In this document: piece by piece, positions 18,922 to 26,659 of the stretch
Layout: every line of letters begins with the position of its first letter
How positions within the stretch are numbered: position 1 is the first letter of the stretch
From: Opacimonas immobilis
Lineage (GTDB): Bacteria > Pseudomonadota > Gammaproteobacteria > Enterobacterales > Alteromonadaceae
Length of the DNA: 64,000 bases
Direction: 5' to 3'
NCBI RefSeq assembly: GCF_048282545.1
Contig: NZ_CP182485.1
Span: forward strand, 868,001 to 932,000
The notes under the pieces: model-generated
The model's database searches: none
Told to the model about the DNA's origin: nothing
Seen by the model: only the letters and a program-made list of their open reading frames with translations
Position numbers and translations under genes: made by a program

Positions 18922-19530
18922 TTGAAACTTTACGATACCAAAACTGCTCCAACACCTCGTCGAGTACGAATTTTTATGGCTGAAAAGGGTATTCATTGTG
19001 ACGTTGAGCAAGTGGATATTGTGGCAGGTGACAATCTATCTGATGCCATGCGAGCCAAAAATCCGTTGGGTAAAATCCCCATCCTTGAATTAGATGACGG
19101 AACTTGTATCAGTGAATCCACCGCGATTTGTACTTATTTAGAAGCGTTGTATCCAGAACCGACATTGATGGGAAGCACTCCTTTGGAAAAAGGCATCATC
19201 ATGCAATGGCAACAGCGCGCCGAGTTGTACTTGTTTAACCAAGTCGGTATGTGCTTCCAGCATAGCTCTGGCGCGTTTAAAGATCGCATGACGCCTGTAC
19301 CAGAGTATGGTCGAGAGGCCGGTATCAATGCAGCAAAGTTTATGCATATGATGGATAAGCATCTAGCGGGGAATACTTACTTGGCAGGTGAGAGCTATTC
19401 TATTGCAGATATTACGGCGTTTTGTGCAATCGAGTTTGCTAGAGTCGTCAAATTAAGGGTGCAGGCTGATCAAGTCCATTTATCAAGGTGGCTTGATGCG
19501 ATGCGAGCAAGACCTTCCGCTCAAGCATAA
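18922..19530 (+). CDS. Glutathione S-transferase family protein
   Basis: 202 aa. The TTG start at 18922 is preceded by AAGGA at 8-bp spacing and gives a typical N-terminus. The N-terminal thioredoxin fold includes KTAPTPRRVRIFMAEKGI and the NPLGKIPIL cis-proline segment with ESTAICTYLE contacting glutathione. The all-helical C-terminal domain contains SIADITAFCAIEF. The substrate is unknown. It follows ubiG by 18 bp on the same strand. Confidence 0.88.
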   Translation: MKLYDTKTAPTPRRVRIFMAEKGIHCDVEQVDIVAGDNLSDAMRAKNPLGKIPILELDDGTCISESTAICTYLEALYPEPTLMGSTPLEKGIIMQWQQRAELYLFNQVGMCFQHSSGAFKDRMTPVPEYGREAGINAAKFMHMMDKHLAGNTYLAGESYSIADITAFCAIEFARVVKLRVQADQVHLSRWLDAMRARPSAQA

Positions 19531-19609
19531 TTTATTGCCGTTTTTTAGACCTTGTTTTTTAAGAGGTGTTTGTTAATATCTTGTTAAGTAGCATCAAAGG
19601 AGCGCCGAC

Positions 19610-20185
19610 ATGGACATGACAAACTCAACACAGCAAGCCTCGTTTACCCGTATGCAAGACGGTACGAGAGACGACTGGATGAAAATCGCTGCAGCGCATA
19701 AGGCCGATTTTCAAAATACCGCCGACCGTTTCATTGATATGTTGCGTCAACTCGAAGGCATTACCCTCGGATTCAGTTGTGATCAATTGCAACATGCGTT
19801 GATGACTGGAACGCTTGCCCGTAGAGCTGGGGCAAGTGATGAAGAAATTGTCGTCGCTCTGTGTCATGACATTGCGAAAGTTATCAACGTGCCGAACCAT
19901 GGCGCAATTGCCGCAGAAATGTTCAAACCCTATGTGAACGACCACCTTTATAATGTGCTCAAATATCATCAAGATTTTCAAGGTGAGCATTACTACGCAT
20001 ACTTAGATGCACCTACTGATCTGCGCTTACAATACAAAGACGAACCTTGGTATGAGTTAGCTGTGAAATTAGTTGATGAGTGGGATGCGGAAGGGTTTGA
20101 CCCAAATTTTGAAGTTGACTCGTTAGAGAGCTTTATTCCGCTCATTCGCAAAGTGGTGCACGCTGAGCCTAAGGCGGTAGGTTAG
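19610..20185 (+). CDS. HD-domain protein resembling PhnZ-type diiron oxygenases
   Basis: 191 aa. Metal-ligand candidates are H62, H86-D87, H97, H120 and D156 or D159, with K90 directly after the HD pair. This H...HD...H...H...D layout, the phrase LQHALMTGTLARRAGASDEEIVVALCHDIAK and the later YHQDFQG and DEWDAEGFDP match the PhnZ/TmpB-like subgroup. Members of that subgroup use a mixed-valence diiron site to cleave C-P bonds. No phn genes are visible nearby, so the substrate is open; an ordinary HD phosphohydrolase is the alternative. GGAG is 9 bp before the ATG. Its stop overlaps the convergent ligase gene by 4 bp. Confidence 0.75.
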   Translation: MDMTNSTQQASFTRMQDGTRDDWMKIAAAHKADFQNTADRFIDMLRQLEGITLGFSCDQLQHALMTGTLARRAGASDEEIVVALCHDIAKVINVPNHGAIAAEMFKPYVNDHLYNVLKYHQDFQGEHYYAYLDAPTDLRLQYKDEPWYELAVKLVDEWDAEGFDPNFEVDSLESFIPLIRKVVHAEPKAVG

Positions 20186-21774
20186 TTTAAGAAGCTTCGT
20201 TTGAAGCCCTCCAAAGTATCCGCTTCTTCTGCTGGCTTATCCCAGCGTATGCGATGAATGCGAGGAAAGCGCAAGGCGATACCTGATTTGTGCCGATTTG
20301 ATTCATGAGCACCATCAAATGCCACCTCAAATACCAGTGCTTTTTCGACCTCTTTTACTGGCCCAAAGTGCCCAATAGTATGCTTTCGCACCCATTTGTC
20401 GAGCTCTTTAAGCTCGGCATCGGTAAATCCAGAATAAGCTTTGCCAATGGGTAATAAACGCCTCTCGCCTGCTACGTCTGTCCAGACCCCAAAGGTAAAA
20501 TCGGAGTAAAATGACGAACGCTTGCCATGCCCACGCTGGGCATACATGATCACGGCATCAACCAGTTTGGGATCGCGTTTGAATTTGTACCATGAACCTT
20601 TGGGACGCCCTGGTGTGTACATAGTATCGGCTCGTTTAAGCATTAAGCCCTCGACTAAACCATCATGCTCTCGGCAAGCTTGCTCTCTTTGTGAGTGGAG
20701 CGCATCAACATCTTTGATCGTAAATGATTTGGATAACCGAACTCGCTCGTGTGATTCTGAGAATAAACGACGCAATAATAACTGGCGCTCCAGTAAAGTT
20801 GTCTGAGTCACCTCTTGCCCGTTGTGCTCCAATACATCATAAATGACTAACCCACATGGAATGTCGGATTGTAATTGACGCGAGGGTTTTTTCTTATTCA
20901 AGCGCTGCTGTAATTGATTAAACGTACTGATGTTGCCAGCGGCATCAAACGCCAAAAGTTCTGCGTCAAACACGCCATAGACCTCTAGCAACGGTAATAC
21001 GTCGGGAAAGCTATGGCTAATATCATCACCAGTACGTGAAAACATGGCTTTGCCTTGAGGCTTGTTTACCACTTGAACGCGGATGCCATCGTATTTGTAT
21101 TCTGCGATGTACTGGGATAAATCGATTTTTGCAATATCATCTGCAAGCAATGGGTGAGCAAGCATGACGGGGTGAAAGACAATTTTGTCACGAATATCGG
21201 GCTTGTCAGCGTTACCCTCGAGCCAGTCTAGCAATTCTTGATAAGGTGGGCTAAGGCCATGCCACAATTGTTCGATTTCGGCCACATCACAGTTGCCATA
21301 TTCGGCTAACACCTGTTTGAGTCGCCGAGCCGAAAGACCAACGCGTAACCCACCGGTCCCCATTTTGATTAAACTCCAGCGCATGGAAGGGCTAAAATTA
21401 TTGAGACAGTGCACTAAAAATTCTTCGATATCGGCTTTTTTGTGAGACTCGACGTAGTCGACTACCTCATCAAATGACGGAATAATAAAATCCTCATCAG
21501 GTATTGCTGGCCACAAATGCGCCACCGTCTCACTCATTTCCCCAATGTAGTCGTAGCTTAGTGTAAATAAGGTTTCATCTATGCGTTCGAGCATGAGCTG
21601 TTTGATCGTATTGCGTTTGAAAAATTTAAAGTGAAGGTCCCCCGCGAGCATGGCAATGACATAACCGCGCTCAGGATCAGGAGCTTGTGTGAGATACTCA
21701 CGCAATAGTCGCGACTTGGCTTTGTGACTTTGCGTAAAATACAACGCATCAAACAGTTCAGCCACGCGCCTCAT
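20182..21774 (-). CDS. ATP-dependent DNA ligase of the ligase-associated repair set
   Basis: 530 aa. It has an N-terminal DNA-binding domain (1-200), the adenylation domain with motif I EYKYDGIR (nucleophile K227), motif III ELLAFD, motif IV DGLVEGLMLKR, motif V GSWYKFKRD, and an OB-fold C-terminus. This length and domain order fit the bacterial LigC/LigB-like ligases encoded with an MBL exonuclease, an Lhr-type helicase and a PdeM phosphoesterase. Replication normally uses an NAD-dependent LigA, so this is an accessory repair ligase. It overlaps the upstream exonuclease gene by 4 bp (ATGA-type), so the two are translationally coupled. Confidence 0.92.
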   Translation of the reverse strand: MRRVAELFDALYFTQSHKAKSRLLREYLTQAPDPERGYVIAMLAGDLHFKFFKRNTIKQLMLERIDETLFTLSYDYIGEMSETVAHLWPAIPDEDFIIPSFDEVVDYVESHKKADIEEFLVHCLNNFSPSMRWSLIKMGTGGLRVGLSARRLKQVLAEYGNCDVAEIEQLWHGLSPPYQELLDWLEGNADKPDIRDKIVFHPVMLAHPLLADDIAKIDLSQYIAEYKYDGIRVQVVNKPQGKAMFSRTGDDISHSFPDVLPLLEVYGVFDAELLAFDAAGNISTFNQLQQRLNKKKPSRQLQSDIPCGLVIYDVLEHNGQEVTQTTLLERQLLLRRLFSESHERVRLSKSFTIKDVDALHSQREQACREHDGLVEGLMLKRADTMYTPGRPKGSWYKFKRDPKLVDAVIMYAQRGHGKRSSFYSDFTFGVWTDVAGERRLLPIGKAYSGFTDAELKELDKWVRKHTIGHFGPVKEVEKALVFEVAFDGAHESNRHKSGIALRFPRIHRIRWDKPAEEADTLEGFKRSFLN

Positions 21775-22808
21775 GACTCGCTATCCTCATCATAACCAAT
21801 TAACCTGAGCGCGCGAGCAGTATAACCGAGTTGTTCACAAGCATGAATAAGTGCGTCTTCACGGCCATGGGTTACCCAGACTTCTCTGGGATTGACTTCT
21901 TGAATCGAGTCTAATAATTCTTGCCAATCGCAGTGGTCAGAGATGACCAGTGGCAGTTCTACGTTTTTTTGTTTGGCACGGGCACGTACCTGCATCCAGC
22001 CCGATGCACCGACAGTCAGTACATCAGGTAGGCGTCTTGACCAGCGATCGTGAAGAGCAGAAGGGGGGGCTAGGACAATTTGACCCCGGAGTGCATGCTT
22101 ATCCGCCACTTCCGTGACCGGAATAATCTGGCCAAAATCAAAGCCATACTTGCGATATAACTCAATCAATTTAATCATAGCGCCATGCACATAAATTGGC
22201 GCTTGATAGCCAGCGGCGCGTAAGCCAAGCAGAACACGCTGGCATTTACCCAATGCATACACACCAATCAAATGGCACCGTTCGGGAAAGCGATCAAGCG
22301 AGGTGAGTAGTCTGTCGATTTGTGATGAGAGTGTCGGATGTTTAAATACTGGTAATGCAAATGTGGCTTCAGTAATAAACACATCGCATGGTATTGCTGT
22401 GAATGACATACAAGAGGGGTCGGGTGTGCGTTTGTAGTCGCCAGTAATCACCACCCGGGCATCGCGATACTCAAGCAAAACTTGCGCCGAGCCCAAAATA
22501 TGACCAGCTGGATAGAAAGTCAAAAAGACGGGTTCAATCACACCAATGTTGATACGTTGACCATATTCTAGTGCAGAAGTGATTACAGCATGGTCATCGC
22601 CATAGCGAACCGCCATGATAGCTAAGGTTTCTGGAGTGGCCCAGACCTGACCATGCCCACCGCGTGCGTGGTCAGCGTGCCCATGCGTCACAATGACCCG
22701 TGAATGTGGACGCATTGCATCTATATAGGCATCTGCGGGCTGGCAATATAACCCCTCAGGACGGGGTTCAAGCCAAGTTTCTGGATGGTTATTTGTCGTT
22801 AGCATCAT
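21771..22808 (-). CDS. Ligase-associated MBL-fold DNA exonuclease
   Basis: 345 aa metallo-beta-lactamase-fold nuclease of the beta-CASP/SNM1 type. The metal motif THGHADHARGG (HxHxDH) lies near residue 40. VITGDYKRTPDPSC supplies the aspartate, and ISDHCDWQELLDSI and VTHGRED the later ligands. In other bacteria the gene sits with an ATP-dependent ligase and an Lhr-type helicase and is thought to process DNA ends before sealing. Here it is the first gene of a two-gene unit with the ligase. Confidence 0.92.
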   Translation of the reverse strand: MMLTTNNHPETWLEPRPEGLYCQPADAYIDAMRPHSRVIVTHGHADHARGGHGQVWATPETLAIMAVRYGDDHAVITSALEYGQRINIGVIEPVFLTFYPAGHILGSAQVLLEYRDARVVITGDYKRTPDPSCMSFTAIPCDVFITEATFALPVFKHPTLSSQIDRLLTSLDRFPERCHLIGVYALGKCQRVLLGLRAAGYQAPIYVHGAMIKLIELYRKYGFDFGQIIPVTEVADKHALRGQIVLAPPSALHDRWSRRLPDVLTVGASGWMQVRARAKQKNVELPLVISDHCDWQELLDSIQEVNPREVWVTHGREDALIHACEQLGYTARALRLIGYDEDSES

Positions 22809-22854
22809 TATGCATACGTTTGTTTGTGGTAGAGGTTTGAAAAGTTGTTAAAAT

Positions 22855-22876
22855 TTAACTTAATTGATTAAGTTAA
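22855..22876. promoter_or_regulatory. 22-bp inverted repeat (candidate operator) before the sugar symporter
   Basis: TTAACTTAAT and ATTAAGTTAA are perfect 10-bp arms around TG. A possible promoter overlaps it: TTAACT (22855-22860), a 16-bp spacer and TATAGT (22877-22882). A repressor bound to the dyad would cover the -35 and spacer. No regulator gene is adjacent. Confidence 0.55.
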
Positions 22877-22947
22877 TATAGTGTTAACGCACATTATCAT
22901 GTTATTATCACGGCCTGAAAATAATAAGCGACATCAGGAGCACTAAG

Positions 22948-24351
22948 ATGACCGATCGCAAAGCGGATACCGCACCATTATCGTTTAAAGAAAAGGCTGG
23001 TTACGGCCTAGGCGATATGGCCTCGAACTTTTATTTGGGCTTTTTTGGCCTATATCTATTGTACTATTACACCGACGTTTATGGTCTTGCACCGGCAGCG
23101 GTTGCTACCATGATGTTGATTTCCAAAATCATTGATGCAGTGACAGACCCAGGCATGGGGTTAATTGCTGACCGTACCAATTCACGCTTTGGTAAGTACC
23201 GTCCATATCTGTTATACATGGCGATCCCTTACGGTATTTTAGGGGTGGCGATTTTCTATGGCCCTGAACTATCGGATACCGGTAAACTCATTTATGCTTA
23301 TGTGACCTACATTGGCGTCATGCTTATCTATACCGCAATCAACGTCCCTTACTCTGGTCTATTAGCGGTCATCTCTCCAGTCGCAGAAGAGCGGACTAAA
23401 GCCACCACTTATCGCTTCATCTTTGCTAGTGGTGGTACTTTGCTGGTCGCAATGTTCGCGACCCCATTGGTCAATATGCTTGGCGGTGGCGATGATGTGT
23501 TTGGTTTTAGAATGACCATCATCTTATTCGCCATCTTGTCTATGTTGTTCTTCTGGACGACGTTTGCCACAACCAAAGAGCGCATCGAGCTTCCTAAACA
23601 CAAAACCAAGCCAATGGAAGACTTGAAGGAGCTGATCAAAAACATCTCATGGGTGATTTTGGCACTTGTGTGTATTGTGTTGCTAGTGGCTTACGTCACG
23701 CGCGTTGCGACAGTCATTTATTACGTCAAATACTATCAAGGACACAGCAGTGAAGCCTTTATTTGGATATTTGACCGCGTCGCTGTGTTCTCCTCGATTG
23801 CCTTGCTCGGCCAATTGATTGGTGCGATGTGTACGCCTTGGTTTACTAAGCGCTACTCAAAGCACATGCTTGTATTATGGTCATCTGTGGCACACGCTGG
23901 TTTCTTGGTCTTGAGCTATATGGTGCCAGCTGATAGCTATTGGTTAGCTGTGTTCTTACACACTTGTGGTCTATTTACCTTTGGTTTAACCATTACGTTA
24001 TTGTTTGCGATGTTTACTGACTGTGCTGAATACGGTGAGTGGTTAACTGGTTCGCGCGCTTCAGGGCTCACAGTTTCCGCGTCTATGTTTGCGCTGAAAT
24101 TTGGTTCTGCTATTGGTGGCGCCTTACCAGGATTTATCCTTGCTGCTGTTGGTTTTGTCGCCAATACAGAACTGACCGAATCAGCTATGAACGGTATTCA
24201 CTGGATGACAACATTATTACCAGCGGTGTTATTTATCGCCGGCGGTGCGTTGATGGTGTTCTACAAACTAGACAAGACGCTACTAGATAAAATCGAAGTA
24301 GAATTGTTAGAGCGCCGTGAAAAAGGCGATTTTAACTCACAAACTAATTAA
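22948..24351 (+). CDS. GPH-family glycoside:cation symporter (MFS)
   Basis: 467 aa, 12 predicted membrane helices. FKEKAGYGLGDMASNFYLGFFGLYLLYYYTDVYG at the N-terminus and the DAVTDPGMGLIADRTNSRFGKYRPY loop are characteristic of the glycoside-pentoside-hexuronide:cation symporters (the MelB/XylP group). It probably imports an oligosaccharide for the alpha-glucosidase encoded next. AGGAG precedes the ATG. It starts about 70 bp downstream of a 22-bp inverted repeat. This pair separates the ligase/exonuclease genes from the helicase gene. Confidence 0.92.
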   Translation: MTDRKADTAPLSFKEKAGYGLGDMASNFYLGFFGLYLLYYYTDVYGLAPAAVATMMLISKIIDAVTDPGMGLIADRTNSRFGKYRPYLLYMAIPYGILGVAIFYGPELSDTGKLIYAYVTYIGVMLIYTAINVPYSGLLAVISPVAEERTKATTYRFIFASGGTLLVAMFATPLVNMLGGGDDVFGFRMTIILFAILSMLFFWTTFATTKERIELPKHKTKPMEDLKELIKNISWVILALVCIVLLVAYVTRVATVIYYVKYYQGHSSEAFIWIFDRVAVFSSIALLGQLIGAMCTPWFTKRYSKHMLVLWSSVAHAGFLVLSYMVPADSYWLAVFLHTCGLFTFGLTITLLFAMFTDCAEYGEWLTGSRASGLTVSASMFALKFGSAIGGALPGFILAAVGFVANTELTESAMNGIHWMTTLLPAVLFIAGGALMVFYKLDKTLLDKIEVELLERREKGDFNSQTN

Positions 24352-24364
24352 TCTAAGGAAAATA

Positions 24365-26053
24365 ATGCAAGTCATCAGTGATGCTGCCTCGCGAGGCCAT
24401 ATCCAAAAGTGGTGGAAAGAGCAAATTGTCTATCAAATCTATCCGCGCAGTTTTAAAGACTCAAACGGTGATGGCGTAGGCGATTTACGTGGCATCATTG
24501 ATAAACTGGATTACATCAAAAGCTTGGGCGTGACGTCAGTGTGGATCAATCCCATCTACGCCTCGCCCAATGATGATAATGGCTATGACATTAGTGATTA
24601 TCGCGCCATTATGCCGGAGTTTGGCACGATGGCGGATTTTGATGAACTCCTTGAAGGCTTGCACGCACGTGGCATCAAATTCATCATGGATTTGGTGGTG
24701 AATCACTCCTCAGATGAGCACGAATGGTTCAAACAGTCGCGTTCATCGCGCGATAATCCTTACCGCGATTACTATCACTGGTGGCCAGCCGAGAAGGGTA
24801 AACCTAATTGGCGCTGGAGCTATTTTGACGAGCGCGGCGATGCATGGAAATACGACGAGCAAACCGACTCGTATTACTTACACTATTTTGCCGTTAAACA
24901 GCCTGATTTGAACTGGGAAAACCCCAAAGTGCGTCAAGAAGTATATGACATCATGCACTTTTGGGCGCAAAAAGGCGTCGATGGCTTCCGTTTAGACGCG
25001 TTCCAGTTTGTATCCAAAGACACTGATTTTCCTCAGCTGCCAGACGAGTACATGGAGGGTAAACAGCACATCATCAAATACCACGGCATGGGACCGAACA
25101 TTCATGCTTACTTGCGCGAGATGTATGAAGAGGTTTTATCGCAATACGATGTGTTTGCAGTCAGTGAGGGCGCTGGGTCGTCTTTCCAAGATGCCCATGA
25201 TTTGGTCGATACTCACCGCAATGAATTGCAAATTGCGTATCATTTTGAAGGGGCTGAATTGGGCAAAAATGTCGATAATCCTCATACGCTGCTCGAATTC
25301 AAACAGCTTTATTCAGCTTGGGATGAGTCGTTTTCGTCAGATGGTTGGTTGTCGATTTTCTTAGCGAACCACGATATGTCTCGAATGGTCTCGCGCTGGG
25401 GCAATGACTCAGACGAACATCGCGAAGCCTCAACTAAGTTACTCAATACGTTTTTGTTGACCATGCGTGGCACACCGTTTACGTATTTTGGGGATGAATT
25501 GGGCATGACCAATATTCGCTTCCAGACCATCGAAGAATACAAGGACATCGATGCGATTAACGGCTACAAAAAAGCCCAAGCAGATGGCGCGGATATGGAT
25601 ACTTTCATGCGCAATTTAATTGAGTATAGCCGTGATAATAGCCGCACGCCGATGCACTGGGATGCATCAACTCAAGCGGGCTTTACCACAGGAGAGCCCT
25701 GGATCAACGTGCATGAAAACCATGCAGTGATTAATGTTGAAGCACAAGAAGCCGATCCACTTTCACCACTCAATCATTTCCGAGCATTAACGGCGTTGCG
25801 TCAACAGCACAAAGTATTGGTGTATGGTGACTATGAGCTGTTGCTCGCTGAGCACGAGGATATCTATGCATATGTGCGTCGCTATGAAGGGCAGTCGATG
25901 TTGGTGTTGATGAATTTCTCAGCGAACACGCACACAGTGAGTTTGGCTGAATTACTAGCTCATACTCAGGTTCTAGTGAATAATACGACAGACTGCGTAA
26001 TAGAAGGTGAGCAAATTACCTTGACGCCATATCAGGCGGTGGTCTTAGGTTAG
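24365..26053 (+). CDS. GH13 alpha-glucosidase / oligo-1,6-glucosidase
   Basis: 562 aa from ATG 24365, which has AAGGAAAAT upstream; an in-frame ATG at 24317 overlaps the symporter gene and is unlikely. The (beta/alpha)8 barrel motifs are present: DLVVNHSSDEHEWF (region I), DGFRLDAFQF (region II, nucleophile Asp), FAVSEGAG (region III, acid/base Glu) and FLANHDMSR (region IV). It lacks a signal peptide and so is cytoplasmic, acting on imported malto- or isomalto-oligosaccharides. The distance to the symporter gene is 13 bp; a terminator follows. Confidence 0.92.
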   Translation: MQVISDAASRGHIQKWWKEQIVYQIYPRSFKDSNGDGVGDLRGIIDKLDYIKSLGVTSVWINPIYASPNDDNGYDISDYRAIMPEFGTMADFDELLEGLHARGIKFIMDLVVNHSSDEHEWFKQSRSSRDNPYRDYYHWWPAEKGKPNWRWSYFDERGDAWKYDEQTDSYYLHYFAVKQPDLNWENPKVRQEVYDIMHFWAQKGVDGFRLDAFQFVSKDTDFPQLPDEYMEGKQHIIKYHGMGPNIHAYLREMYEEVLSQYDVFAVSEGAGSSFQDAHDLVDTHRNELQIAYHFEGAELGKNVDNPHTLLEFKQLYSAWDESFSSDGWLSIFLANHDMSRMVSRWGNDSDEHREASTKLLNTFLLTMRGTPFTYFGDELGMTNIRFQTIEEYKDIDAINGYKKAQADGADMDTFMRNLIEYSRDNSRTPMHWDASTQAGFTTGEPWINVHENHAVINVEAQEADPLSPLNHFRALTALRQQHKVLVYGDYELLLAEHEDIYAYVRRYEGQSMLVLMNFSANTHTVSLAELLAHTQVLVNNTTDCVIEGEQITLTPYQAVVLG

Positions 26054-26061
26054 ATTTATAG

Positions 26062-26085
26062 AGGGGATGTTATGTCCCCTTTTTT
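26062..26085 (+). terminator. Rho-independent terminator after the alpha-glucosidase gene
   Basis: AGGGGA and TCCCCT pair perfectly around a 7-base loop and lead into six T residues. The stop codon of the convergent toxin gene lies inside this hairpin. Confidence 0.85.
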
Positions 26086-26360
26086 ACGTCTCGATAAAAG
26101 TTTTCATGTGAGCCAAGTGCAATTAACTCTAATGTTAATGTTCCATCTATATAACTGTAACCGAGTAAGGTTAGTTGCTTTGCCATTTTAAACTTATACA
26201 CTCTCAAAAAAGATAAGTCTCCTTTTTTTAGTTCACCTAACAGTGGCTTTGCCATCAAATCTTGTACGGCTTTGTCTAAGTCTTTCTTCTGATTGAGGTG
26301 TAATTTCTTTACCGCTTTTTTGAAGCTCGGCGTTTGCAGTACCTGAGTAATGTTAGCCAA
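26070..26360 (-). CDS. RelE/ParE-superfamily toxin (mRNA interferase-like)
   Basis: About 96 aa if TTG 26360 is the start, overlapping the antitoxin stop by 8 bp. The open frame reaches back to an ATG at 26429 inside the antitoxin gene, which would add non-family residues. QTPSFKKAVKKLHLNQKKDLDKAVQDL and the late ELIALGSHENFYRDVKK fit the short RelE-like toxins (YafQ/HigB relatives) that cleave mRNA at the ribosome or poison gyrase. The fold assignment is secure; the target is not. It lies downstream of its antitoxin gene. Confidence 0.8.
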   Translation of the reverse strand: MANITQVLQTPSFKKAVKKLHLNQKKDLDKAVQDLMAKPLLGELKKGDLSFLRVYKFKMAKQLTLLGYSYIDGTLTLELIALGSHENFYRDVKKGT

Positions 26361-26574
26361 AATCGTAATTTTCCAATTTACCAGCTTCTTTTTCAGCTTT
26401 AGCAATGATAGCTTGTCTGACAAACTCATAAGGTAAATCAGGATTATCTTCCATTATTTCACCTATCTTTGCCCAATGTTCAATTTGTTTGGGAGTAGTA
26501 CGGTTCAGCGCTTTACCCATAATAGATGCCTTTTCAACGAGTTCTTGATCCAGTCTAACACTTGCGGTTGCCAT
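26353..26574 (-). CDS. ParD-like antitoxin
   Basis: 73 aa. A ribbon-helix-helix-type N-terminus (ATASVRLDQELVEKASIMGKAL) is followed by the segment RTTPKQIEHWAKIGEIMEDNPDLPY, seen in the ParD-like family, and a charged C-terminal tail (IIAKAEKEAGKLENYDFG) that would bind and neutralise the toxin. It comes first and overlaps the toxin gene, the usual order for type II modules. Paired direct repeats and a dyad lie 35-70 bp upstream. Confidence 0.82.
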   Translation of the reverse strand: MATASVRLDQELVEKASIMGKALNRTTPKQIEHWAKIGEIMEDNPDLPYEFVRQAIIAKAEKEAGKLENYDFG

Positions 26575-26609
26575 AAAAATGTTCCAAAAAGTAAAAAATC
26601 ATGTAAATT

Positions 26610-26643
26610 GTAGCAACTAGAATCAAATGTAGCAAATTGCAAC
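26610..26643. promoter_or_regulatory. Repeated GTAGCAA motif and dyad (candidate antitoxin operator)
   Basis: GTAGCAA occurs at 26610-26616 and 26629-26635. The second copy is part of GTAGCAAATTGCAAC, a 15-bp dyad with one mismatched pair. The site lies between the toxin-antitoxin unit and the helicase gene, so binding could affect both divergent units. Confidence 0.5.
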
Positions 26644-26659
26644 ATTAAACCTTTTTGTT

